The position numbers and the translations under genes were made by a program. This document shows, in pieces, positions 8,941 to 17,894 of a stretch of DNA of 64,000 bases (its first letter is position 1; every line of letters starts with the position of its first letter). The notes under the pieces were generated by a model. That model worked only from the letters and a program-made list of their open reading frames with translations, searched no databases and was not told the origin of the DNA. Origin of the DNA: Prevotella sp. UBA7551 (GTDB taxonomy: Bacteria; Bacteroidota; Bacteroidia; Bacteroidales; Bacteroidaceae). The stretch covers positions 2,992-66,991 of the forward strand of contig DLLX01000017.1 of NCBI GenBank assembly GCA_002479145.1, in the 5' to 3' direction.

Positions 8941-9426
8941 ATGACAGAACAAGACAAGAAGAAAGCCGAGGCGATAGCGGAGGATGCGCACATCGCATAC
9001 CATCACACCTTGCCCATCCAGTTTCGCTTCACCGACGCCGACCGTTTCGGCCATGTCAACAACAGCGTTTACCTGCAATATTACGACACAGCCAAGGTGG
9101 ATTATTTTGAAAAAGTCGGGGCAAACATCTTCCATCGTGACCACGCCATGGTCATTGCCCATATAGAGTTCAATTTCCTTGGACAGGTTTATACCACCGA
9201 TGAGGTGGAGGTGCAGACGGCCATCACCCACATTGGACACCGCAGCATGAAGCTCTCGCAGCGGCTTGTCGACCGCAAGTCGGGGCAAGTGAAGTGTGAG
9301 GGGTTCAGCATCATGGTGGCCTACGACTTGGAAAAAGGTGAGTCCGCCGAGGTATGGCCGGAGTGGATAGAGGCGCTCAACCGCTATGAGGGCCGTGATT
9401 TAAGGACCAATCAGCCACAAGTATGA
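8941..9426 (+). CDS. Acyl-CoA thioesterase, hot-dog fold (4HBT/YbgC-like)
   Basis: The protein has one hot-dog domain of about 161 residues and probably hydrolyses acyl-CoA esters; the substrate cannot be read from the sequence. The family motif is clear near residue 30: FTDADRFGHVNNSVYLQYYD, in which the aspartate ahead of GHVNN is the catalytic position in the 4-hydroxybenzoyl-CoA thioesterase group. The start at 8941 is fixed by the promoter box just upstream. The TGA stop overlaps the ATG of the sialidase gene (ATGA), so the two are likely translated in a coupled way. Confidence 0.88.
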   Translation: MTEQDKKKAEAIAEDAHIAYHHTLPIQFRFTDADRFGHVNNSVYLQYYDTAKVDYFEKVGANIFHRDHAMVIAHIEFNFLGQVYTTDEVEVQTAITHIGHRSMKLSQRLVDRKSGQVKCEGFSIMVAYDLEKGESAEVWPEWIEALNRYEGRDLRTNQPQV

Positions 9427-10637
9427 GACGCATGATGACAACCGCCCTCGTATGGGCGACGCTTTCCGTGGCAGCTTGGGCACAAACTACGGTCTTTGGC
9501 GGCAACTATCGCATTCCTTCCATCCTTCGGTTGGCTGACGGGAAGCTGCTGGCTTTCTGCGATTATCGCCCCGAAGGCGGCGATGTGGGGCAGAGTGCCA
9601 CGTTGCAAAACGACATCCTGGCCAAGGTCTTCGACCGCCAATGGGGTGGTGCGATGACCCTGCTCAAGGCTGGCAAGCATCCCGATGGCCGACTGTTCAG
9701 CTTTGGCGACGCGGCGACGGCCTATGACGAGCAGACCGGCCGGCTGCTCCTGATGTGCGCATACGGCAATGTGTGCTACTGGAACTCCACGCTCCGCGAC
9801 CCAATCGGCATCTATCGCGCCTATTTCCACGTCGACGGCAATACCATTGTGAAGGATAGCGTGAGGGAAGTGACGCAAGAGATTTATTCCTTGTTCCATG
9901 GCAGGGTGATCAAGGCATTTGTCACGAGCGGGCGAATCTGCCAGAGTCGAATGTCGGCCCGTCCGATGCAGCCGCGAAGACTTTACACCTCGCTGACCAC
10001 CAACCTTGGGGCGATAGTGCTGTTCTCCGACGATTTTGGCCAGTCTTGGCACATCTTGGGTGGCGATACGGTGCAGCCTGCGCCACATGGTGACGAGGCC
10101 AAGGTGGCAGAGTTGCCCAACGGCGATGTGCTCTTGAGCTGTAGGGCGCGCGATGCGGACGGACGCTATCTTAATGTGTTCCATTTCACCCATCCCTCAA
10201 CTGCCGAAGGCGAATGGGAGCAGCCCGTGCTTTCGGCCGATTCGGCCACCCGCGCGCTCCATGGAGCACGTTGCAACGGCGAGACGCTGGTGGTTCCCGT
10301 CAGAAAGGTTAGGGATGGGCGGCGCACCCACCTCATTCTCCAGTCGCTTCCGTTGGGGACTGACCGGAGTAGGGTAGGTATTTATTATAAGGAGTGTGGC
10401 GATGGTGTGCTCCATGCGAGCGAATTGGCTACAGGATGGATCCAGTTTGCAGTGAGTGCCACCCATTCTGCCTATTCCACCATGGTGCTCAACGGGCAGG
10501 ATGGCATCGGACTGCTCTACGAGGAAGACCTGAATGGGCCTAATCCTGACAACCCCAACTATAACATTAAGTACATTGACCTTCCGATTGCGAAGATCAC
10601 ACGGGGCGAGTACCTGTATGATACTACTCGGAAATAG
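9423..10637 (+). CDS. nanH: Secreted exo-alpha-sialidase (GH33, BNR/Asp-box)
   Basis: Sialidases release terminal sialic acid from host glycans. A signal peptide ends near residue 20 (AAWA-Q). The sialidase YRIP motif is at 29-32, GDAATAYDEQTGRLLL matches the second blade, an Asp box (SDDFGQSW) is near 202-209, EAKVAELPNGDVLLSCR provides the conserved Glu/Arg segment, and AYSTMVL...GLLYEED near 349 holds the probable catalytic tyrosine. It is a catalytic domain only, with no extra carbohydrate-binding domain. No other sialic-acid genes are adjacent; the partner in the operon is a cytosolic thioesterase. The call is confident, the exact substrate range unknown. Confidence 0.88.
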   Translation: MRRMMTTALVWATLSVAAWAQTTVFGGNYRIPSILRLADGKLLAFCDYRPEGGDVGQSATLQNDILAKVFDRQWGGAMTLLKAGKHPDGRLFSFGDAATAYDEQTGRLLLMCAYGNVCYWNSTLRDPIGIYRAYFHVDGNTIVKDSVREVTQEIYSLFHGRVIKAFVTSGRICQSRMSARPMQPRRLYTSLTTNLGAIVLFSDDFGQSWHILGGDTVQPAPHGDEAKVAELPNGDVLLSCRARDADGRYLNVFHFTHPSTAEGEWEQPVLSADSATRALHGARCNGETLVVPVRKVRDGRRTHLILQSLPLGTDRSRVGIYYKECGDGVLHASELATGWIQFAVSATHSAYSTMVLNGQDGIGLLYEEDLNGPNPDNPNYNIKYIDLPIAKITRGEYLYDTTRK

Positions 10638-10642
10638 ATAGC

Positions 10643-10687
10643 GGAAAGATGCGACGGAGGACGTTCTTCCGTCGCATCTTTCCTTTT
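10643..10687 (+). terminator. Rho-independent terminator after nanH
   Basis: Perfect 16-bp stem (10643-10658 with 10668-10683), 9-nt loop and TTTT at 10684-10687, only 6 nt past the sialidase stop. Confidence 0.9.
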
Positions 10688-10913
10688 AGCCTCCCCCTAC
10701 GCGGCTTCGTCCCACTCGGTCATTGACCTTCTCCCCAGGCGTCCTGTGTGGGTTTAATCTGTCGCCGTGCTCTGGCTTATGACCGATTTGGGTTAATCGT
10801 GCGTGTATCCCAAGCCGCTTTCTCTCGGAAGTATACAGATGGAAGGGCTTTTTTGTCTGAAGTCAGTGGGCGACTCAACCGTATTGAAAAGCCATTAAGG
10901 CCATAATGCGAAA

Positions 10914-10974
10914 ATTTTTAAATTAAAAATCTGAGAAAAATAAATTAAAAACCAGACATTTTTAATTTAAAAAT
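10914..10974. repeat. AT-rich three-unit repeat, copy 1
   Basis: Three A/T-only units start at 10914, 10936 and 10958, exactly 22 bp apart (17, 16 and 17 bp), separated by CTGAG and CCAGAC. Unit 3 is the reverse complement of unit 1. Similarity to copy 2 continues about 45 bp upstream (ACTCAAC... to ATAATGCGA). Confidence 0.85.
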
Positions 10975-11198
10975 ATTCTCGCTTACGAACCCTTTATATG
11001 ATGGAAGAATGACTAAGGAGATCCGATTCCTATACAAATTGTGCTCCACAAACCCAGTCTGTGGCATTATTCCAAGAGCAAAATGTTTGATTTGCAGTTT
11101 TCGTCAGGTGAAAAAGCCATCCCTGCCCTGACGAGCAACGACATCTTTAGGTCGATTTTCCTATCGGCAACGTATAGTTTATCTTAGCCGACAGTCTT

Positions 11199-11252
11199 AA
11201 AAAAATATCATTCTGTCCTCGGCCGCAAGGCCTTTCTGGACGGAATGATATT
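11199..11252 (-). terminator. Terminator of rpsO
   Basis: Read on the minus strand, a 15-bp stem with one G-T pair (11238-11252 with 11204-11218) is followed by seven T residues (A-run at 11199-11205 on the plus strand). The loop itself contains a small GGCC-GCAA-GGCC hairpin with a GNRA tetraloop. Confidence 0.85.
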
Positions 11253-11324
11253 CAGATTCTAACGAAGAGCAAGTCGCTCTCCATGCGTCTTTGGAATTGG
11301 GAGGCGCATGGAGTGTGCCCTTAA

Positions 11325-11600
11325 TTACTTGCGCAAGCCAAGAGACTTGACGATGGCGCGGTAGCGCTCCACGTCGCGGTCATACAGATAGTTGAGCAAA
11401 GCACGACGTTTACCGACGAGTTGTGTCAGGGAACGTGTGGTGACGAAGTCCTTGTGGTGCTTCTTCACGTGCTCCGTGAGGTGCTTGATGCGGTAGGTGA
11501 AGAGGGCGATCTGGCTCTCAGCTGATCCCGTGTCCTCTGCTTTCTGCTCGCGACCGAACTGGGTGAAAATCTCTTGCTTCTTAGTCTTGTCTAAGTACAT
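11325..11600 (-). CDS. rpsO: 30S ribosomal protein S15
   Basis: S15 is a primary binder of the 16S rRNA central domain. The 91-residue protein has the whole family pattern, including GSAESQIALFTYRIKHLTEH, HHKDFVTTRSL and the basic KRRALLNYLYDRDVERY segment. It stands alone with its own promoter and terminator. The leader from the promoter to the ATG is about 107 nt, long enough for an autoregulatory structure as known for S15 in several phyla; I did not identify a specific S15-binding fold. Confidence 0.97.
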   Translation of the reverse strand: MYLDKTKKQEIFTQFGREQKAEDTGSAESQIALFTYRIKHLTEHVKKHHKDFVTTRSLTQLVGKRRALLNYLYDRDVERYRAIVKSLGLRK

Positions 11601-11714
11601 GATGTTGTTGATGATTAAATAATCGCACCATTACATCCTTCCCCCGCCTTTCTGCATGGTCATCAATCTTTGCGCGGCGGTGTCGAATGCATCGGATTTT
11701 CCGAAAGTGCGGCT

Positions 11715-11723
11715 GCAAAGTTA
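11715..11723 (-). promoter_or_regulatory. -7 promoter box for rpsO
   Basis: TAACTTTGC on the minus strand fits TAnnTTTG. It predicts a leader of roughly 105 nt before the S15 ATG at 11600. Confidence 0.6.
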
Positions 11724-11797
11724 CGACTTTTTTTCCATACAGGTGGCCTTTCGTAAGGAAAAAACCACCGACTCAGCCATATTTCAGATTATCTTCG

Positions 11798-11805
11798 TAC
11801 CTTTG
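11798..11805 (+). promoter_or_regulatory. -7 promoter box for typA
   Basis: TACCTTTG, followed by CACTG, lies 38 nt before the typA ATG. No clear -33 element. Confidence 0.6.
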
Positions 11806-11842
11806 CACTGAATTTCTATAATGACGATAGTTTTAAGGTAAG

Positions 11843-13645
11843 ATGCAAGAGATTCGTAATGTAGCAGTCATTGCACACGTCGATCATGGTAAAACCACGC
11901 TGGTCGACAAGATGATGCTCGCCGGCAAGCTCTTCCGTGAGGGACAGGATAACAGCGGTGAGGTGCTCGATGCCAACGATTTGGAGCGCGAGCGCGGCAT
12001 AACCATTCTGAGTAAGAACGTAAGTATTAAGTGGAAAGGGGTCAAGATCAACATCCTCGACACCCCGGGCCACTCCGATTTCGGCGGAGAGGTGGAGCGT
12101 GTCCTCAACATGGCAGACGGCTGTTTGCTGCTTGTGGATGCCTTTGAAGGTCCTATGCCCCAGACACGGTTTGTGCTTCAGAAGGCTTTGAAGATGGGGC
12201 TGAAGCCCATCGTGGTCGTCAATAAGGTGGACAAACCCAACTGTCGCCCGGAGGAAGTCTATGAAATGGTGTTCGACTTGATGTGCGACCTCAATGCCAC
12301 AGAGGACCAACTGGACTTCCCCGTCGTCTATGGCTCGGCCAAGAATGGCTGGATGGGTCCGGATTATAAGACCCCAACGGGCAACATTGACTATTTGCTC
12401 GACAAGATATTGGAAGTGATTCCCGCTCCTCGCGTGCTCGAGGGTACGCCGCAGATGCTCATCACATCGCTCGACTACTCCAGCTACACGGGACGCATCG
12501 CCGTAGGACGTGTCCACAGGGGGACGCTCCGCGACGGAATGAACATCACCATCTGCCACCGCGACGGCACGCAAGAGAAGACCAAGATCAAGGAGCTGCA
12601 TACCTTTGAGGGCATGGGACACAAGAAAACCGACGCTGTCAGCTCGGGAGACATCTGTGCCGTAGTAGGATTGGAGCGGTTTGAGATTGGCGACACGATT
12701 GCCGACTACGAGCATCCGGAGCCTTTGCCACCCATAGCCGTTGATGAGCCGACCATGTCAATGCTCTTCACCATCAACGACTCGCCTTTCTTCGGTCGTG
12801 AAGGAAAGTTCTGCACCTCCCGTCATATCAATGAACGCCTGCAGAAGGAGCTGGAAAAGAACCTTGCCCTGCGAGTAAAGAATGTAGAAGGATCCACCGA
12901 CAAGTGGATTGTCAGCGGCCGTGGCGTGCTGCACCTGAGTGTTCTCATCGAGACCATGCGTCGTGAGGGCTACGAATTGCAGGTCGGACAGCCACAAGTT
13001 ATCTACAAAGAGATTGACGGAAAGAAGTGTGAGCCGATCGAAGAGCTGACGATCAACGTGCCCAGCGAGTTCTCTTCTAAGATGGTGGATATGGTGACGC
13101 GTCGCAAGGGCGACCTCTTGGGAATGGATACCGAAGGCGATCGGGTCAACATTACCTTCGAGATACCTTCCCGGGGCATCATCGGCTTGCGCACCAATGT
13201 GCTCACAGCCAGTCAGGGAGAGGCCATTATGGCTCACCGCTTCAAGAACTACCAGCCCTACAAGGGCGAGATCGTCAGGAGAACCAATGGCTCTATGATT
13301 GCCTTGGAGACTGGTACGGCCTATGCCTATGCCATTGACAAGCTGCAGGATCGTGGAAGTTTCTTCATCGACCCGGGTGAAGAGGTCTATGGTGGTGAGG
13401 TAGTCGGCGAGCACATCCACGAGAACGACCTTGTCGTCAATGTGACCAAGGCCAAGCAGCTCACCAACGTGCGCGCCAGTGGAAGCGATGAAAAGGCGAG
13501 GGTTATCCCGAAAGTAGAGATGAGTCTCGAGGAATGTCTTGAGTACATCAAGGGCGACGAGTATGTGGAGGTGACACCGAAGAGTATTCGTATGCGCAAA
13601 ATCATCCTCGATCATCTGGAGCGTAAGCGCGCAAATAAAGACTAA
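11843..13645 (+). CDS. typA: Translational GTPase TypA/BipA
   Basis: TypA is an EF-G-like GTPase that binds 70S ribosomes and affects 50S assembly and stress growth. The G domain is intact: [10 protein letters not shown] at 11-20, RGITI switch [15 protein letters not shown] near 72, NKVDKP near 127 and GSA as G5. The C-terminal half carries the TypA-specific segments [20 protein letters not shown] and the final [10 protein letters not shown]. At 600 residues it is full length. It is transcribed alone, divergently from rpsO. Confidence 0.97.
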   Translation: MQEIRNVAVIAHVDHGKTTLVDKMMLAGKLFREGQDNSGEVLDANDLERERGITILSKNVSIKWKGVKINILDTPGHSDFGGEVERVLNMADGCLLLVDAFEGPMPQTRFVLQKALKMGLKPIVVVNKVDKPNCRPEEVYEMVFDLMCDLNATEDQLDFPVVYGSAKNGWMGPDYKTPTGNIDYLLDKILEVIPAPRVLEGTPQMLITSLDYSSYTGRIAVGRVHRGTLRDGMNITICHRDGTQEKTKIKELHTFEGMGHKKTDAVSSGDICAVVGLERFEIGDTIADYEHPEPLPPIAVDEPTMSMLFTINDSPFFGREGKFCTSRHINERLQKELEKNLALRVKNVEGSTDKWIVSGRGVLHLSVLIETMRREGYELQVGQPQVIYKEIDGKKCEPIEELTINVPSEFSSKMVDMVTRRKGDLLGMDTEGDRVNITFEIPSRGIIGLRTNVLTASQGEAIMAHRFKNYQPYKGEIVRRTNGSMIALETGTAYAYAIDKLQDRGSFFIDPGEEVYGGEVVGEHIHENDLVVNVTKAKQLTNVRASGSDEKARVIPKVEMSLEECLEYIKGDEYVEVTPKSIRMRKIILDHLERKRANKD

Positions 13646-13682
13646 GCGTCAAGCAAATCGAGAAATACTTGAAAATATTCAC

Positions 13683-13717
13683 GGGGAAAGTGAGCCATCG
13701 GCACGCTTTCCCCTTTT
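13683..13717 (+). terminator. Terminator after typA
   Basis: GGGGAAAG/CTTTCCCC stem (13683-13690 with 13706-13713), extended by a GTG/CAC pairing with a bulge, then TTTT. It lies 37 nt past the typA stop and before the convergent threonine aldolase gene. Confidence 0.75.
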
Positions 13718-13757
13718 ACTTTTTCCCCTGCTTCTGGTGACCTTCTTATTTCGCTTA

Positions 13758-14810
13758 CTACAAAATTCGGCCCAGTGCTTCGTCTATGGCGGCGATGTCG
13801 GCCTTGGTGGTGGCCCAACTGGTGACGAATCGGCACACCAACCGTCCGTCAGCGAGCTGCTCCCACACCTCGAAAGCGACGTCCTGCATGAGCAGTTCCT
13901 TCTGCCTGGGCGTGAGAATGACAAACTGTTGGTTGGTCGGTGAGTCAAATTGAAGAGGTAGCCGGTGCTTGATGAACACCTCGCGCAATGCTTTTGCCAT
14001 GTCGATGGCGTGGCGAGAGACGCGGAAATAGAGCTTGTCCGTGAACAAAACATCAAACTGTAGGCCCAGCACTCGCCCTTTGGCGAGCAATGCGCCATGC
14101 CGTTTGATGATGGTGAAGATATGTCTGGGTGGGCGCATGTTGCGGGTATAGACCAGCGCCTCACCCAGCAATGCACCCACTTTGGTGCCCCCAATGTAGA
14201 AGGCGTCGCAGTGTCGGGCGAGGAAGGGCAGGTCAATGTCGTTGCCGTCAGCGGTGAGCGCATAGCCTAAACGTGCCCCATCGACATAGAGCCGCAGCCC
14301 ATGGCGACGGCAGACCGCATAGATGTCTTCCAGTTCCTTGCGCGAATAGAGTGCGCCAAGCTCAGTAGGCAGCGTGATGTAGACCATGCTGGGTTGTACC
14401 ATGTGCGGATAGGTCTCATCGTCAAGGAATCTGCGCATGTATTGGTCAATCTGCGATGCCGAGATCTTGCCGCCCTTGTCGCCCGGAAGCACCAGCACCT
14501 TGTGTCCGAAAGCCTCCACAGCCCCCGCCTCATGCACGTTGATGTGGCCCGTATCCGCCGAAAGCACCCCCTCGCAGCCCTCCAAAAGCGAGTCGATGGC
14601 AGTGGCGTTGGTCTGGGTTCCGCCCACAAGGAAATACACTTCAGCCTCCTCCATGTCGCAGGCCTTGCGGATTCGCTCCCGCGCCCGTACCGTATAGGGG
14701 TCGAAACCATAGCCGCTGGCTTTCTCGTCGTTGCTCTCCGATAGTCTGCGAAGTATCTCCGGCAGGCATCCGTTGTCGTAATCGCTCTCAAAGGAAATTC
14801 GTGCCATCAT
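13758..14810 (-). CDS. Low-specificity L-threonine aldolase (beta-eliminating lyase family)
   Basis: A PLP enzyme that cleaves L-threonine or allo-threonine to glycine and acetaldehyde. The 350 residues cover the whole fold: SFESDYDNGCLPEIL at the start, FLVGGTQTNATAID, the His-containing GHINVHEAGAVEA, DGARLGYAL for the cofactor-binding aspartate and GGTKVGALLGEAL with the Schiff-base lysine. Two adjacent ATG codons (14810 and 14807) are both possible starts. It follows rmuC by 31 nt and is probably in the same minus-strand transcript. Confidence 0.9.
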   Translation of the reverse strand: MMARISFESDYDNGCLPEILRRLSESNDEKASGYGFDPYTVRARERIRKACDMEEAEVYFLVGGTQTNATAIDSLLEGCEGVLSADTGHINVHEAGAVEAFGHKVLVLPGDKGGKISASQIDQYMRRFLDDETYPHMVQPSMVYITLPTELGALYSRKELEDIYAVCRRHGLRLYVDGARLGYALTADGNDIDLPFLARHCDAFYIGGTKVGALLGEALVYTRNMRPPRHIFTIIKRHGALLAKGRVLGLQFDVLFTDKLYFRVSRHAIDMAKALREVFIKHRLPLQFDSPTNQQFVILTPRQKELLMQDVAFEVWEQLADGRLVCRFVTSWATTKADIAAIDEALGRIL

Positions 14811-14841
14811 CTTTCTCCTTATATTATATAGGTACGTCGGC

Positions 14842-16314
14842 TCATTGTTTGTCTCCTGCCTCGTCGCCCCGACTTTCTGGAAGTGCCATGTCGTCGAGGT
14901 TTGTGATGCGCTTTTTTGGAGTCACCCCGAGTGATTTCAGTCCTTCTATGCGCCGCAGCACGTTGCCTTTTCCCTGGTAGAGTTGCGATTCGGCTTTGTC
15001 AAAAGTTTCTTGAAGGCGTTTAATCGTGTCGCGGACAGAGAAAAACGTCTGCTGAAACCCCACCACCTTGTCGTATAAGTCGGCTGCGGTCTTGACGATT
15101 TTCTCCACATTCTTGTTCTGTCTGTCATACTGCCAGAGGTTGTATGCGAGCTGCAGTGCCATCAGTAAGTTGCTTGGCGAGATGATAACGACGTGCTTCT
15201 GGTAGGCGTACCGGCCCAAATCGGGCTGTTGCCGCATCGCTGCGATGTAGCCAGACTCGTTGGGGATGAACATGAGTACAAATCCTATGGCATCCTTCAC
15301 AATCTTTCCGTAGTCTTTTTCGGCCAGTTCATCAACGTGACGCCGCACGCTTAGCACGTGTTCCTGCAGAAAACGCTTGCGTTGGGTGTCGTCCTCAGCG
15401 GCTACGGCATTGGCATAGGCCGTCAGTGAGACCTTGGAGTCGATCACAACGCTGCGCCCTTCGGGGAAACGTACGATGACATCGGGACGGAAATTATGTC
15501 CCTCGTCGTCCTTGGTATTCTCCTGTACGAAGTATTCCTCGCCTTTTCGCAGCCCGCTGTTTTCCAGTAGGGTCGCCAATACCATCTCACCCCAGTCGCC
15601 TTGCTGCTTGCTGTCGCCTTTGAGGGCGCGGGTGAGGTTGGCCGCATCGTTGCCAATGCGCTCCGTTTGCTCCCTCATCTGTTTGACGGCCTGCTCCTGT
15701 TGCTGTTGGAAGAGGCGCATGTTGTTCTCGAAAGTATTTTGCAGGTCCTTCTTGTTCACCTCATTCCGCTCACGACTCTCCTCCACCGACCGCTTGAAGT
15801 CGGCAAACTGCTCCTTGATGGGGCGGAGCAACTCGTCCATCTGCTGCCGGTTGCCCTCCTGTAAATCGCGTTGTTTGGCAGCCAACTGTTCTGCCGCATT
15901 CTTCCGCATCTCCTCTCTGAGCGTGTCCATCCGCTGTGTCCACTGGCGGTTGTTCTCCTCCCGCAGCTCGTTAGCGTGTCTGCGCTCCTCGCTCATCTGC
16001 TCCTGGAGTGCGGCGAGCTGCTTGGCGTGTGCGTCGCGGGTGCTCTCCAGTTCGCGCTGGTGCATCGTTCGCTCGCTCTTGAGCAACGCCTCGTCACGCT
16101 CGGTAAGTTGTTGCAGCTGTTGCGAGCAGTCTTCCTTGGCTTGTGCTATCTGCTTTTCCGCCGATGTCCGCGCCTCCTCCAGTTGTCTGCGGAGGCCTTC
16201 CGCCTCGCCTTCCAGAACTTGTGTGCGTCCTGCGACCTTCGACTTCAAGAGCAAAAAGCCTATCACTATGCCGATTGCCATACCGACAACCAGTCCTGTA
16301 ATCAATTCGGTCAT
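14842..16314 (-). CDS. rmuC: DNA recombination protein RmuC
   Basis: RmuC proteins limit inversion-type rearrangements at short inverted repeats. An N-terminal membrane anchor (residues 5-24, ITGLVVGMAIGIVIGFLLL) is followed by a long coiled coil (about 30-210) rich in Gln and Glu, and then a restriction-endonuclease-like domain with VVIDSKVSLTAYA, where the D-x-K is the predicted nuclease motif. At 490 residues it is of usual length. It lies downstream of the FtsX/LolE-type permease after a 166-nt gap and just upstream of threonine aldolase. Confidence 0.92.
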   Translation of the reverse strand: MTELITGLVVGMAIGIVIGFLLLKSKVAGRTQVLEGEAEGLRRQLEEARTSAEKQIAQAKEDCSQQLQQLTERDEALLKSERTMHQRELESTRDAHAKQLAALQEQMSEERRHANELREENNRQWTQRMDTLREEMRKNAAEQLAAKQRDLQEGNRQQMDELLRPIKEQFADFKRSVEESRERNEVNKKDLQNTFENNMRLFQQQQEQAVKQMREQTERIGNDAANLTRALKGDSKQQGDWGEMVLATLLENSGLRKGEEYFVQENTKDDEGHNFRPDVIVRFPEGRSVVIDSKVSLTAYANAVAAEDDTQRKRFLQEHVLSVRRHVDELAEKDYGKIVKDAIGFVLMFIPNESGYIAAMRQQPDLGRYAYQKHVVIISPSNLLMALQLAYNLWQYDRQNKNVEKIVKTAADLYDKVVGFQQTFFSVRDTIKRLQETFDKAESQLYQGKGNVLRRIEGLKSLGVTPKKRITNLDDMALPESRGDEAGDKQ

Positions 16315-16480
16315 GTTTTTCTTTTTCTTTGTCTGTTTTAGTTTCTATACGGGGATGCCTGCCCATTCTTTCACTCAGGGAGTAAGGGAATGTTGCTTCG
16401 CGATGGACAACAACACTTCCCGCAGACACTCTTGTGCTCCTCCATTGCTCCCATCATTGTATTCACGCACAGAGGATGCA

Positions 16481-17728
16481 CTACTCGTAGTGCATGCTCT
16501 TGGCGGGATGGATGTGGGAAACAAGGTAGGACGGGATGACCAACACGGCCACACAGATCAGCAGCGTGCCCAAATTGAGTGCGATGATGATGGGCCAGCT
16601 CACCTCCACGGGCACTTTGCTGACATAATAGGTTTGTGCATCGAGCGTCACAAAGCCCGTATAGTGCTGCAAGGCGATGATACCCAGTCCCACAAGGTTG
16701 CCCCACAGCAACCCTTTAGCCAGTACGAAGGTGGCAAACCAGAGGAAAATATGCCTGATTTGACCGTTTTTCGCACCCAAGGCCTTGAGTATGCCAATCA
16801 TTTGGGTCCGTTCCAGAATGATAATGAGCAGTCCCGACACCATCGTCACGACTGCCACGGCGACCATCAGTCCGAGGATGAGCCACACGTTGAGGTCCAT
16901 CAGCTCCAGCCAGGAGAATATCTGCGGGTTCATTTCCGTTACCGTGGCCGACGAGTAGGTCTCGCCATAGTGGTCAGTGGTGCGGTTGACGCGCTTCACC
17001 GCCTCCCGCTCCACATCGTCCAAGTGCTGAAAATCGTTGACGAGCAGCTCTGCCCCGCTGTATTGGTCCTCCTCCCATCCGTTGAGATGGTTGGCGGTAT
17101 AGAGGTCGGTGAAGCACATCTGCTGGTCATACTGCTTGAGGTTGGTTTCGTAGATGCCACTAATAGTAAACCGTCGGACGCGTACGCCCTGGTGATTGAT
17201 GAAATAAGCGAAGATTTTCTGCCCGCACTTCAGTCGCAGTTGGTCAGCGATGGTCTTCGAAATGAGCAGCTTCTGCCCGCCCACCGAGTCGGAGAAGTGG
17301 GGGATGCTCCCCTCCACCATGTTCTGATGGATGAAGGTCGTGTCATATTCTGGGCCGACACCTTTGAGCGCAACGCCCAGAAAATCATCGTCGGTCTTGA
17401 GGATTCCCTGTGTCATCGCATAGCGCTCGACGTGCCTTACTCCTGGAATTTGCTTTAGAACGGTGGTCATCGAGTCGTTCATCTGTATGGGAAACTGCTC
17501 CGACGACACCAGACTGGCGATGTTTGCCACGGTGATATGTCCGCCAAAGCCGACGACCTTGTCGCGGATGGTGTGCTTGAAACCAAGGATAACACCCACG
17601 GTAACAATCATCACTGCCAGTCCAATGGCTACTCCTGCCGTAGCTATTCTGATGGCAGGCTTTGCCACTTTCTGGCTTCCTGCGCCTTTGCCGTAGATGC
17701 GGTGTGCGATAAACAGGGGAAAATTCAT
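16481..17728 (-). CDS. ABC transporter permease, FtsX/LolC-LolE type
   Basis: The 415-residue protein has the topology of the lipoprotein-releasing or MacB-type permeases: one N-terminal membrane segment (about 28-50, AGVAIGLAVMIVTVGVILGF), a periplasmic domain of about 220 residues, and three C-terminal membrane segments near 270-400. It most resembles LolC/LolE, inner-membrane subunits that extract lipoproteins for transfer to the outer membrane. No ATPase gene is adjacent, so the partner must be elsewhere. The specific role is inferred from the family only. Confidence 0.85.
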   Translation of the reverse strand: MNFPLFIAHRIYGKGAGSQKVAKPAIRIATAGVAIGLAVMIVTVGVILGFKHTIRDKVVGFGGHITVANIASLVSSEQFPIQMNDSMTTVLKQIPGVRHVERYAMTQGILKTDDDFLGVALKGVGPEYDTTFIHQNMVEGSIPHFSDSVGGQKLLISKTIADQLRLKCGQKIFAYFINHQGVRVRRFTISGIYETNLKQYDQQMCFTDLYTANHLNGWEEDQYSGAELLVNDFQHLDDVEREAVKRVNRTTDHYGETYSSATVTEMNPQIFSWLELMDLNVWLILGLMVAVAVVTMVSGLLIIILERTQMIGILKALGAKNGQIRHIFLWFATFVLAKGLLWGNLVGLGIIALQHYTGFVTLDAQTYYVSKVPVEVSWPIIIALNLGTLLICVAVLVIPSYLVSHIHPAKSMHYE

Positions 17729-17841
17729 TGTCTATTGAGATTTATTCGTGGTGGCGTGTGGTCAGCTTCCGGCTGCAAATAGGTCGCCACAGCTTCATGT
17801 AAGGAGGGCTGATGCGCCCCCGTGTTTCCTGAATAAAGCAA

Positions 17842-17876
17842 GAGTTAGGAGTCACATCAAGCGCAACTCCTAACTC
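17842..17876 (-). terminator. Hairpin past the aminotransferase gene
   Basis: Perfect 11-bp inverted repeat GAGTTAGGAGT/ACTCCTAACTC with a 13-nt loop, 18 nt past the aminotransferase stop on the minus strand. The following TTGCTTTATT is only moderately T-rich. Confidence 0.6.
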
Positions 17877-17894
17877 CCACTTATGCTTTTGTAG

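Larger units (their letters stand above)
10638..11324. other. 687-bp gene-free stretch between nanH and rpsO
   Basis: No credible coding sequence. In order it holds the nanH terminator, a GC-rich stretch with a degenerate repeat (10715-10728 and 10771-10796), the AT-rich three-unit element (10914-10974), about 220 nt with no recognised feature, and the rpsO terminator. Confidence 0.7.

Noticed and set aside
10801..10856. Small RNA ending in AAGGGCTTTTTTG
   Set aside because: Only a weak AGCC/GGGCT stem precedes the T-run and no promoter box was found upstream.
15434..17458. Plus-strand open frame of 674 codons across rmuC and the permease gene
   Set aside because: It is antisense to two clear genes, has a serine/cysteine/arginine-rich composition typical of shadow frames, and matches no family.
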